Source: Clostridia bacterium
GTDB lineage: Bacteria > Bacillota > Clostridia > Oscillospirales > CAG-272
Direction of reading: 5' to 3'
Length of the DNA stretch: 6,916 nt
NCBI GenBank assembly: GCA_017452335.1
Contig: JAFTMP010000031.1
Location: forward strand, 1 to 6,916
The notes below the pieces were generated by a model. That model did not search any database and was not told the origin of the DNA. It saw only the letters and a list, made by a program, of their open reading frames with translations. How positions within the stretch are numbered: position 1 is the stretch's first letter; the number at the start of each line of letters is the position of its first letter. The position numbers and the translations under genes were made by a program. This document shows positions 1-4,904 of the stretch, piece after piece.

Positions 1-1269
1 CACGTTGGGACCCTTTGCAAGGATCTCACCGGTGGGATCCTGGGGCTTTTCCTTGTCGATCTTCACGGTTACGCCCTTTGCCGCATGACCAACGGAACCA
101 ACCTTGTTTTTGTTGATGGGGTTGGCGGCAAGCAGGGGCGAGCATTCGGTGATGCCGTAACCCTCCTGGATCTCAATGCCGATGGCTCTGAAATCGCGGA
201 TGCACTGGGGATTGAGCTTGGCACCGCCGCAAACGATTGCCTCCAAGCGTCCGCCGTAACTTTCGTGGATCTGACCGAAGAACTTCTTTCTGAAGTCTAT
301 TCCAAAGCACATTAAGAAGTTGCTAAGCTTCATGGCAAAGCGTACTTTCTTTTCCATGCCCTTCTTTTTGATCTCATCCCACATCTTTTTGTGCATGGTC
401 TCCACAAAGAGGGGCACCAAAACCAAGTAGGTCGGCTTATATTTCTTGATGTTTTTGGAAACGTATTTAATGCTGTCGTTGAGCGCGATGGTAGCGCCGT
501 AATAAATACCGGTAATATGGGCAGTGGTCACCTCATAGGTATGGTGCATGGGCAAAACCGACAACAGCACGGTGTTTTCGTCAAGCTGGTCGATCACATT
601 TGCCGCCATCATGGCATTGGACACCAAATTGCCCTGCGAAAGCATGACGCCTTTGCTGGTGCCCGTGGTACCGGAGGTGAAGATGATGGAGCAGCATTTT
701 TCCATATCTTGAGGAACTGTTTCAAAGAAGGTATCCCCCTTTGCCACAGCATCCGCACCCTCGTTATAAAGCGTTTCCAATGCAACAGTGCGGTCGTTTA
801 CCGCCTGCTCGCTTTCGGGGCAGACAGGCACGAAGAGCACTACATCCTCAAGGCGGTCGGCAAGCAGACCAATGCGGTTGTTTTGGCTTTCGGTGTAGAT
901 TACCGTTTTAACCTTTGCCAGCTTGATAAAGTTGATGATCTCTTCATCGGAAATGTCTCTGTCCAGGGGCACGATGGTACCGCCGGTGATGGTGGTTGCG
1001 TAGTACGCGGTCATGTACGCGGGGTCAGCTTCACCGATGATGGCTGTGGCAGATCCGGCAAGTCCTCTTTTATAAAGAGCGGTGCCCAGTGCGCGGATGT
1101 TGTTATAAAACTGACGATAGGTAATGCTATAATCTTTTCTGTGACGGGTATAGAGATAAACCGCTTTGTCATCGGCAACCCTTGCTACCGTTTTTTGGAG
1201 CATATCCCGAAAGTTGCCGATGGGTTGATTGTCAATTAAGGGGTTTCTTGTGTAATGTACTCTTTTCAT
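1..1269 (-). CDS. AMP-forming long-chain acyl-CoA synthetase (AMP-binding enzyme), C-terminal part outside the window
   Basis: A member of the ANL adenylating superfamily, most like long-chain fatty acid-CoA ligases. These activate a carboxylate with ATP to an acyl-AMP and pass it to CoA, usually at the membrane or in the cytosol. The frame starts at ATG 1269 (MKRVHYTRNP) and is open to the left edge, giving 423 residues. The phosphate-binding A3 motif FTSGTTGTSKG is at residues 197-207. The HHTYE stretch typical of long-chain ligases lies about 35-40 residues further on, and the A5 motif YGITEC is at 371-376. The sequence breaks off at GEILAKGPNV, so the hinge, the CoA-binding lid and the catalytic C-terminal lysine are not visible. 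An acyl-ACP synthetase or another carboxylate-CoA ligase is possible, because the substrate cannot be read from this part. No strong ribosome binding site sits at the normal distance from the start; see the leader features. Confidence 0.93.
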   Translation of the reverse strand, partial: MKRVHYTRNPLIDNQPIGNFRDMLQKTVARVADDKAVYLYTRHRKDYSITYRQFYNNIRALGTALYKRGLAGSATAIIGEADPAYMTAYYATTITGGTIVPLDRDISDEEIINFIKLAKVKTVIYTESQNNRIGLLADRLEDVVLFVPVCPESEQAVNDRTVALETLYNEGADAVAKGDTFFETVPQDMEKCCSIIFTSGTTGTSKGVMLSQGNLVSNAMMAANVIDQLDENTVLLSVLPMHHTYEVTTAHITGIYYGATIALNDSIKYVSKNIKKYKPTYLVLVPLFVETMHKKMWDEIKKKGMEKKVRFAMKLSNFLMCFGIDFRKKFFGQIHESYGGRLEAIVCGGAKLNPQCIRDFRAIGIEIQEGYGITECSPLLAANPINKNKVGSVGHAAKGVTVKIDKEKPQDPTGEILAKGPNV

Positions 1270-1331
1270 AAAACTGCTCGCCCGAGGGCGTCCTTTCTTA
1301 GTAAAAAAGAGAAAGTAACCAGAATATCCAT
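1266..1331 (-). CDS. Possible 21-codon upstream ORF (leader peptide) overlapping the synthetase start
   Basis: An ATG at 1331 opens a frame of 21 codons (MDILVTFSFL..., ending AVL). Its TGA stop overlaps the synthetase start codon as ATGA, the arrangement typical of translational coupling. An AGAGGA stretch lies just before the ATG. Transcripts from the nearer promoter would begin only a base or two before this ATG, so it would be read almost leaderless. Transcripts from the farther promoter would carry the AGAGGA. The peptide is hydrophobic in its first half and has no run of one amino acid that would suggest a classical attenuator. A chance open frame of this length is common, so this is a candidate only. 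Confidence 0.33.
   Translation of the reverse strand: MDILVTFSFLLRKDALGRAVL
1279..1290 (-). promoter_or_regulatory. Small GC hairpin between a distant Shine-Dalgarno and the synthetase start
   Basis: On the minus strand AAAGGA (1291-1296) is followed directly by CGCCCTCGGGCG (1279-1290), which can fold as CGCC/GGCG around a CTCG loop. Nine bases then precede the ATG at 1269. The linear gap from GGA to ATG is 21 bases, too long for normal initiation. With the hairpin folded the effective gap is about 9, which is near ideal. This is an inference from spacing; coupling through the upstream ORF is the alternative explanation. Confidence 0.4.
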
Positions 1332-1339
1332 CTTCCTCT

Positions 1340-1368
1340 ATTATACACCTAAAATATTAGTTTGTCAA
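1340..1368 (-). promoter_or_regulatory. SigA-type promoter, proximal, for the acyl-CoA synthetase gene
   Basis: On the minus strand TTGACA (1363-1368) and TATAAT (1340-1345) are separated by exactly 17 bases, a perfect match to the housekeeping consensus. The predicted transcription start is near 1333, giving an untranslated leader of about 64 bases before the ATG at 1269. A second perfect promoter lies 37 bases upstream. Confidence 0.85.
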
Positions 1369-1376
1369 GCATGGTC

Positions 1377-1405
1377 ATTATATCTCTAAAAAGTTGATTT
1401 GTCAA
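1377..1405 (-). promoter_or_regulatory. SigA-type promoter, distal, for the acyl-CoA synthetase gene
   Basis: On the minus strand TTGACA (1400-1405) and TATAAT (1377-1382) are again separated by 17 bases, a second perfect consensus match. The -35 box lies inside a short inverted repeat, GTTGA/TCAAC with a 4-base gap (1393-1406), which could be an operator. The predicted start is near 1370, just at the upstream edge of the proximal promoter's -35 box. Confidence 0.8.
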
Positions 1406-1474
1406 CATCTTTTTTGATTTTGCGGGAATTATATTGAAAAAAGCAAAACAGTTTCTAAAAAAGAGGAAAAAGCC

Positions 1475-1503
1475 TTGCATTTCGGGGGGAAATGCGGTAT
1501 ACT
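1475..1503 (+). promoter_or_regulatory. SigA-type promoter with a palindrome in its spacer, for the gene at 1561
   Basis: TTGCAT (1475-1480) and TATACT (1498-1503) are separated by 17 bases and lie about 58 bases upstream of the ATG at 1561. The predicted start is near 1510. The spacer contains a perfect 7-base inverted repeat, GCATTTC (1477-1483) and GAAATGC (1489-1495), around a run of Gs. The repeat starts within the -35 box and ends two bases before the -10 box. It would not be transcribed, so a protein-binding operator is a better guess than an RNA hairpin. Confidence 0.7.
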
Positions 1504-1560
1504 GAACTGTGACAGCATGTATTGAACCGGACCAAAAAAGAACGGAAAGCAGGAGAAGTT

Positions 1561-2301
1561 ATGAACGAGCAATATACAAAGCTGAATGATGCCGTGCAAG
1601 CGGACAAGGCGCAGGACAAAAAACGGGCTAAAATTGTGCTGTTGATCATTTTGATCGCACTGGTAGTGGTGCTGGCGCTGGTCAGTGTGGTGTCGGCGCT
1701 GGGAGAGGGCTTTGGGAAAAAGGGTATTTTTTCAGATCCTTCCAAAAATATTGTATATGACGAACCGGATTACCATTCAAATATTTGGCAGGACGGAGAA
1801 TACATGAAGCATGCCTACGGGGCAATGGCGGTCAATGTTTGTGCGGATGGCTTCATTACCGAAAAGTTCGCGTTCGGAGACGAGGAGAGTGCCCTGGAGG
1901 CTTTTGAAAAAGCGAAGAACTATGAGGACGGCGCTGCCGCTCTTTCCGACTATTTTTATGCCCTGCTTTGCGGAAGCGATAGTCCCGGAGAGCAAAAGCG
2001 CTTTGAGACACTGTTTTGCTCGGAATATCGTGTGTCGGGAAAGATCAACGGCTCTGTTGCCACTTTTCCTCCTCAAAAGATCTACGATCTGTATTTCAGC
2101 TATGAGGGCACGGCACTGTGCTATGACGAGCAGACTTCCTGCCACAAATGGAAGGTGAGCTATAAGATCGTCAAAAACGACGGTACGGTGCTCAACTACT
2201 CCTCCGGCAAGGACAGCGGAGAGGCGTATTTCTATGTTGAGGAAACCGGCAGAGATCAGTTTGCAATTAAAGAGATCGTGGGCATTTACAGAGTGAATTA
2301 A
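1561..2301 (+). CDS. Unrecognised single-pass membrane-anchored protein, 246 aa
   Basis: I do not recognise a named family. The protein begins MNEQYTKLNDAVQADKAQDK, a charged cytoplasmic N-terminus ending in KKRAK at residues 20-24. One strongly hydrophobic helix follows at about 25-47, then an extracytoplasmic domain of about 200 residues. That domain starts with helices rich in Ala, Glu and Phe and ends in strand-like segments (YDLYFSYEG, HKWKVSYKIV, GEAYFYVEE, QFAIKEIVGIYRVN), a pattern that resembles NTF2-like folds. This fold is only a guess from the pattern. Several Cys residues occur outside the membrane. The start at ATG 1561 is chosen because AGGAG lies at 1551-1555. A TTG at 1522 in the same frame has no ribosome binding site. 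The gene is divergent from the synthetase gene, has its own promoter and ends before a terminator, so it seems to be a one-gene unit. Confidence 0.8.
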   Translation: MNEQYTKLNDAVQADKAQDKKRAKIVLLIILIALVVVLALVSVVSALGEGFGKKGIFSDPSKNIVYDEPDYHSNIWQDGEYMKHAYGAMAVNVCADGFITEKFAFGDEESALEAFEKAKNYEDGAAALSDYFYALLCGSDSPGEQKRFETLFCSEYRVSGKINGSVATFPPQKIYDLYFSYEGTALCYDEQTSCHKWKVSYKIVKNDGTVLNYSSGKDSGEAYFYVEETGRDQFAIKEIVGIYRVN

Positions 2302-2365
2302 GGACGAATGAAGCAAAAAAACGGGAAAGTCGTTGAAAAAAGTGCAAAAAATAGAGAAAAAGCTA

Positions 2366-2394
2366 TTGACAAGAAGAAAAATATGTGATACAAT
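2366..2394 (+). promoter_or_regulatory. Strong SigA-type promoter of the rpmG-secE-nusG-rplKA operon
   Basis: TTGACA (2366-2371) and TACAAT (2389-2394) are separated by 17 bases, and TGA directly before the -10 box gives an extended -10 element. The predicted start is the A near 2401, about 98 bases before the rpmG ATG. This start falls inside the left arm of the terminator hairpin at 2395-2424. A strong promoter fits the highly expressed genes that follow. Confidence 0.85.
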
Positions 2395-2424
2395 GACCTC
2401 ACCTCTTCGGTGGGGTCTTTTTTT
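2395..2424 (+). terminator. Rho-independent terminator after the gene at 1561, overlapping the rpmG transcription start
   Basis: GACCTCACC (2395-2403) pairs with GGTGGGGTC (2409-2417) as a 9-base-pair stem with one G-U pair and a TCTTC loop, followed by seven Ts (2418-2424). It stands about 95 bases after the stop of the upstream gene, with the rpmG promoter in between. Transcripts starting near 2401 lack most of the left arm, so they should escape termination. Confidence 0.78.
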
Positions 2425-2498
2425 GTGCGCAAAATTTTTGTTGCCAAGCTGCCGATGAGGGAGGTAGAAAACCAAATTTATCAGGAGGTGCCGAAAAA

Positions 2499-2648
2499 AT
2501 GAGGGTTAAGATCACATTGGTTTGCAGCGAATGCAAGCAGAGAAACTACGAAACCAAGAAGAACAAGAAGAACGACCCGGATAGACTTGAAATGAACAAG
2601 TATTGCCGGTTCTGTCGCAAGCATACTCTTCATAAGGAAAGCAAATAA
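2499..2648 (+). CDS. rpmG: 50S ribosomal protein L33, zinc-ribbon type
   Basis: L33 is a small protein of the large ribosomal subunit near the E site. The frame encodes 49 residues beginning MRVKITLVCSECKQRNY, the usual L33 length. Two CxxC pairs, C9/C12 and C36/C39, mark the zinc-binding form, in contrast to cysteine-free paralogues that some Bacillota use under zinc shortage. The start is supported by AGGAGGTG at 2483-2490, eight bases before the ATG. This is the first gene of the operon, and secE begins 11 bases after its stop, with the secE ribosome binding site overlapping the rpmG stop codon. Confidence 0.97.
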   Translation: MRVKITLVCSECKQRNYETKKNKKNDPDRLEMNKYCRFCRKHTLHKESK

Positions 2649-2659
2649 GGAGGTCGACG

Positions 2660-2986
2660 ATGGCAGAAGATATCAAAAAAGATGCTACTGTAGCTTCCGG
2701 ATCCGAAGAAGAGAAGAAGACCGCTTCCAAAGAACCGAAACCGAAGCAGAAAAAGCCCAATCCTGTTTTGAAATTCTTCAAGAAGATTGGCAAGTTTTTA
2801 AAGGAATGCAAGAGCGAACTGAAGAAAATTTCATGGGCTTCCCTTTCGTCTACACTGAGAAATACGATCATCGTTACGGTGGCGATCGTAATCTTTGCAG
2901 CCTTTTTCTTTGTCTGCGACTGGTTGTTCCGCGATATTATCATTGAAGGACTTTGCAAGATTCCCGAGCTGATCGGACTTTCTTGA
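2660..2986 (+). CDS. secE: Preprotein translocase subunit SecE
   Basis: SecE is the small clamp-like subunit of the SecYEG protein-export channel in the cytoplasmic membrane. The protein has 108 residues. Residues 1-35 form a charged, Lys/Glu/Pro-rich extension. An amphipathic helix follows at about 36-58 (VLKFFKKIGKFLKECKSELKK). The conserved Trp is at position 59, followed by Ala where many SecE proteins have Pro. One membrane helix spans about 69-90. This single-helix form is the usual Gram-positive type, with a longer N-terminal tail than the roughly 60-residue minimal version. The ribosome binding site AAGGAGG at 2647-2653 supports the start. Placement between rpmG and nusG is the standard bacterial arrangement. 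Confidence 0.95.
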   Translation: MAEDIKKDATVASGSEEEKKTASKEPKPKQKKPNPVLKFFKKIGKFLKECKSELKKISWASLSSTLRNTIIVTVAIVIFAAFFFVCDWLFRDIIIEGLCKIPELIGLS

Positions 2987-3020
2987 GGTCAAAAAAGCAT
3001 TCTGTTAACGGAGATTTGAT

Positions 3021-3566
3021 ATGGCAGAAAACAGTAGTTTTGAAAACCTGGGCCCCCGTTGGTACGTAGCTCATACCTATACCGGATATGAAAACAAGGT
3101 AAAAGCAAGCCTTGAAAAGATCATTGAGAACAGAAATATGGGTCACATGATCTTTGATATCCGTATTCCCGTGGAAACGGTGGTTGAAAATGTCAACGGT
3201 AAGGAAAAAGAGGTTGAGGTAAAACTTTATCCCAGCTATGTGTTTGTGAAGATGTGCATGACTGACGAAACGTGGCACATTGTGCGAAACATCAGCGGCG
3301 TAACAGGATTTGTGGGTCCCGGAAGTAAGCCCGTACCCCTTCCCGATTCTGAGGTTGCCAACATGGGCATTGAATCAAGAGTCATTGAGTTGCGCTACAC
3401 AGTGGGAGACAGCGTTCGCGTGGTTTCCGGTTCCCTTGCGGGTTTTGTGGGCGTTGTAAAGGAAATTTCCGAAGACAAAAAGAAGATCATGGTGCTTGCG
3501 TCCCTGTTCGGCAGAGAAACGCCGGTTGAATTGGATGCAGACAGCGTGGAAAAACTGGAACTTTAA
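3021..3566 (+). CDS. nusG: Transcription termination/antitermination factor NusG
   Basis: NusG binds RNA polymerase through its N-terminal domain. Through its KOW domain it contacts ribosomal or termination partners, so it couples transcription and translation. The 181-residue protein begins with a short variable tail. The NGN domain starts at about residue 13 with PRWYVAHTYTGYENKVKASL, and the conserved VRNISGVTGFVG lies near residue 95. The KOW domain starts near 126 (YTVGDSVRVVSGSLAGFVG) and carries the conserved FGRETPVE at 163-170. The linker between the two domains looks slightly shorter than in Bacillus NusG. GGAG at 3010-3013 supports the start. It is 34 bases from secE and is followed by the L1-binding leader, with no promoter visible before rplK. 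Confidence 0.97.
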   Translation: MAENSSFENLGPRWYVAHTYTGYENKVKASLEKIIENRNMGHMIFDIRIPVETVVENVNGKEKEVEVKLYPSYVFVKMCMTDETWHIVRNISGVTGFVGPGSKPVPLPDSEVANMGIESRVIELRYTVGDSVRVVSGSLAGFVGVVKEISEDKKKIMVLASLFGRETPVELDADSVEKLEL

Positions 3567-3592
3567 TCAAACAACTAATAAAACATGCTTTT

Positions 3593-3656
3593 GGTGCGTA
3601 AGCGAAGACGCACCGGTGGGAGAGGGAAAATTCATCAATCCCTCATAAGAACCACA
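3593..3656 (+). promoter_or_regulatory. Ribosomal protein L1 autoregulatory leader (L1-binding RNA) of rplK-rplA
   Basis: The RNA just before rplK can fold into the shape L1 recognises. The outer stem is GTGG (3616-3619) with CCAC (3652-3655). The asymmetric internal loop is GA (3620-3621) facing ATAAGAA (3645-3651). The inner stem is GAGGG (3622-3626) with CCCTC (3640-3644), closed by a 13-base loop. The left strand GGTGGGAG matches the wording of the L1 site in 23S rRNA helices 76-77 of E. coli as I know it. A perfect 7-base-pair hairpin, GGTGCGT (3593-3599) with ACGCACC (3608-3614), abuts it upstream and has no U-run, so it is not a terminator. The known mechanism is that free L1, when rRNA sites are filled, binds the mimic and blocks translation of L11 and hence L1. 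The L11 ribosome binding site begins four bases after this structure. Confidence 0.82.
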
Positions 3657-3672
3657 TTTGGAGGTATTTAAA

Positions 3673-4098
3673 ATGGCTAAGAAAATTATGGGCTATGTAA
3701 AGCTTCAGCTGCCCGCCGGAAAGGCTACTCCTGCTCCCCCTGTAGGTCCTGCACTGGGTCAGTACGGTGTATCCATCCCTAACTTCACCAAGGACTTCAA
3801 CGAAAGAACCAAGAGCCAGGCAGGTCTGATTATTCCTGTAGTAATCACCGTATATGCTGACCGTTCTTTCACTTTCATCACCAAGACTCCTCCCGCACCT
3901 GTTCTGATTAAGAAGGCACTGGGTCTGGAGAGCGCTTCTGACAAGCCCAACAAGAACAAGGTTGGCCAGCTGACCAAGGCGCAGGTAGAAGAGATCGCAA
4001 AGACCAAGATGCCCGACCTGAATGCGGCATCTCTGGAAGCAGCAATGAGCATGGTTGCAGGTACCGCTCGCAGCATGGGCGTTACCGTTGAAGAATAA
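3673..4098 (+). CDS. rplK: 50S ribosomal protein L11
   Basis: L11 binds 23S rRNA at the GTPase-associated centre and helps factor-dependent steps of translation. The protein has 141 residues, the standard length. It begins MAKKIMGYVKLQLPAGKATP. The Pro-rich hinge region PAPPVGPALGQ is at 20-30, with P22 and P26, the prolines tied to thiostrepton sensitivity in the family. The C-terminal RNA-binding domain contains PPAPVLIKKALG and ends ARSMGVTVEE. The ATG at 3673 is chosen because GGAGG lies at 3660-3664 and the product matches the family's N-terminus. An in-frame TTG at 3658 would add five residues and overlap the ribosome binding site. It is followed after 19 bases by rplA and is probably controlled by the L1-binding leader. 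Confidence 0.98.
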   Translation: MAKKIMGYVKLQLPAGKATPAPPVGPALGQYGVSIPNFTKDFNERTKSQAGLIIPVVITVYADRSFTFITKTPPAPVLIKKALGLESASDKPNKNKVGQLTKAQVEEIAKTKMPDLNAASLEAAMSMVAGTARSMGVTVEE

Positions 4099-4117
4099 TT
4101 GAAGGGAGGATATTGAA

Positions 4118-4813
4118 ATGGCTAAAATGGGTAAGAAATATCAGGATAGCGTAAAAGATATTGAAAAGTCCAAGCTTTACGATCCTTCCGAGGCTCTGGA
4201 GCTGGTTTGCAAGACCGCAAAGGCAAAGTTCGATGAGACCATCGAGCTGCACATCCGTCTGGGCGTTGACTCCCGTCACGCTGACCAGCAGGTTCGTGGT
4301 GCAGTAGTACTGCCCAACGGTACCGGTAAGACCATCCGCGTGCTGGCAATCTGCAAGGACGACAAGATTGAACTTGCAAAGGAAGCAGGCGCTGACTATG
4401 CTGGTAATGCAGAGTTCATCGAAAAGATCCAGAAGGAAAACTGGTTCGAATTCGACGTAATCATCACCACTCCCGACATGATGGGTCAGCTTGGTCGTCT
4501 GGGTAAGGTTCTGGGTCCTAAGGGCTTGATGCCTAACCCCAAGGCTGGTACTGTTACTCCCGATATCGCAAAGGGTATCAAGGAAGCAAAGGCCGGTAAG
4601 ATCGAGTATCGTCTTGACAAGACCAATATCATCCACTGCCCCATCGGCAAGGCATCCTTCGGTGCTGAAAAGCTGGGCGAGAACTTTGACACCCTGATGA
4701 CCGCTGTTATCAAGGCTAAGCCCGCTGCTGCAAAGGGTCAGTATATCAAGAGCTGTGTAGTGGCTTCCACTATGGGCCCCGGTATCCGCGTAAACGGCGC
4801 AAAGATCGGCTAA
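4118..4813 (+). CDS. rplA: 50S ribosomal protein L1
   Basis: L1 forms the mobile L1 stalk beside the E site and also represses translation of its own operon. The protein has 231 residues, the usual bacterial length. FDETIEL at 38-44 is the conserved RNA-contacting segment. Domain II occupies roughly 68-160 and contains the family signature GKVLGPKGLMPNPKAGTV at 129-146. The conserved STMGPG near the end (217-222) completes the RNA-binding surface. GGGAGGA at 4104-4110 lies seven bases before the ATG. Stop codons TAA TAA stand in tandem. A terminator follows, so rplA is the last gene of the operon here, unlike the common order that continues with rplJ and rplL. Confidence 0.98.
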   Translation: MAKMGKKYQDSVKDIEKSKLYDPSEALELVCKTAKAKFDETIELHIRLGVDSRHADQQVRGAVVLPNGTGKTIRVLAICKDDKIELAKEAGADYAGNAEFIEKIQKENWFEFDVIITTPDMMGQLGRLGKVLGPKGLMPNPKAGTVTPDIAKGIKEAKAGKIEYRLDKTNIIHCPIGKASFGAEKLGENFDTLMTAVIKAKPAAAKGQYIKSCVVASTMGPGIRVNGAKIG

Positions 4814-4823
4814 TAACATTTTC

Positions 4824-4862
4824 AGATCCTCTTTTGGTTTTGCCGAAAGAGGATCTTTCCTT
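4824..4862 (+). terminator. Rho-independent terminator of the rpmG-rplA operon
   Basis: The arms at 4824-4837 and 4843-4856 form a 14-base-pair stem: an 11-pair perfect block (AGATCCTCTTT/AAAGAGGATCT), one G-U pair, then two G-C pairs. The loop is TTTTG. The tail TTTCCTT is a broken U-run, so some readthrough into the gene at 4905 is plausible. Confidence 0.82.
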
Positions 4863-4867
4863 ATAAG
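4840..4867 (+). promoter_or_regulatory. Candidate promoter inside the terminator, for the CPBP-like gene
   Basis: TTGCCG (4840-4845) and TATAAG (4862-4867) are separated by 16 bases and lie upstream of the ATG at 4905. They match four and five of six consensus positions. The -35 box uses the loop and right arm of the terminator. The predicted start near 4874 is past the hairpin. The match is only moderate, and readthrough from rplA could serve instead. Confidence 0.38.
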
Positions 4868-4904
4868 AGGTTGGAAGGTATGCAAGCAAGAAGGGAGCGG
4901 CGTC

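Noticed and set aside
391..1239. A long plus-strand open frame of 282 codons
   Set aside because: It lies fully antisense to the acyl-CoA synthetase, whose motifs are unmistakable, and its own translation resembles no family and has no ribosome binding site.
1522..1560. TTG start extending the gene at 1561 by 13 residues
   Set aside because: No Shine-Dalgarno before the TTG, while the ATG at 1561 has AGGAG at good spacing.
1777..2475. A 232-codon minus-strand open frame
   Set aside because: Antisense to the gene at 1561 and spans the rpmG promoter and terminator; no supporting start signals.
2302..2498. Search for a tRNA gene before the secE-nusG block, where tRNA-Trp is often found
   Set aside because: No cloverleaf or T-loop sequence seen; only the promoter, terminator and leader are present.
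2425..2502. A 25-codon GTG-started (or 15-codon ATG-started) upstream ORF ending in ATGA at rpmG
   Set aside because: The stop overlap is striking, but there is no ribosome binding site for either start and rpmG has its own strong one, so chance is the simpler reading.
3593..3614. Hairpin after nusG read as a terminator
   Set aside because: It is followed by GGTGGGAG rather than Ts, so it cannot act as a Rho-independent terminator.
3658..3672. TTG start extending L11 by five residues
   Set aside because: It would overlap the GGAGG site, and the ATG at 3673 gives the standard 141-residue protein.
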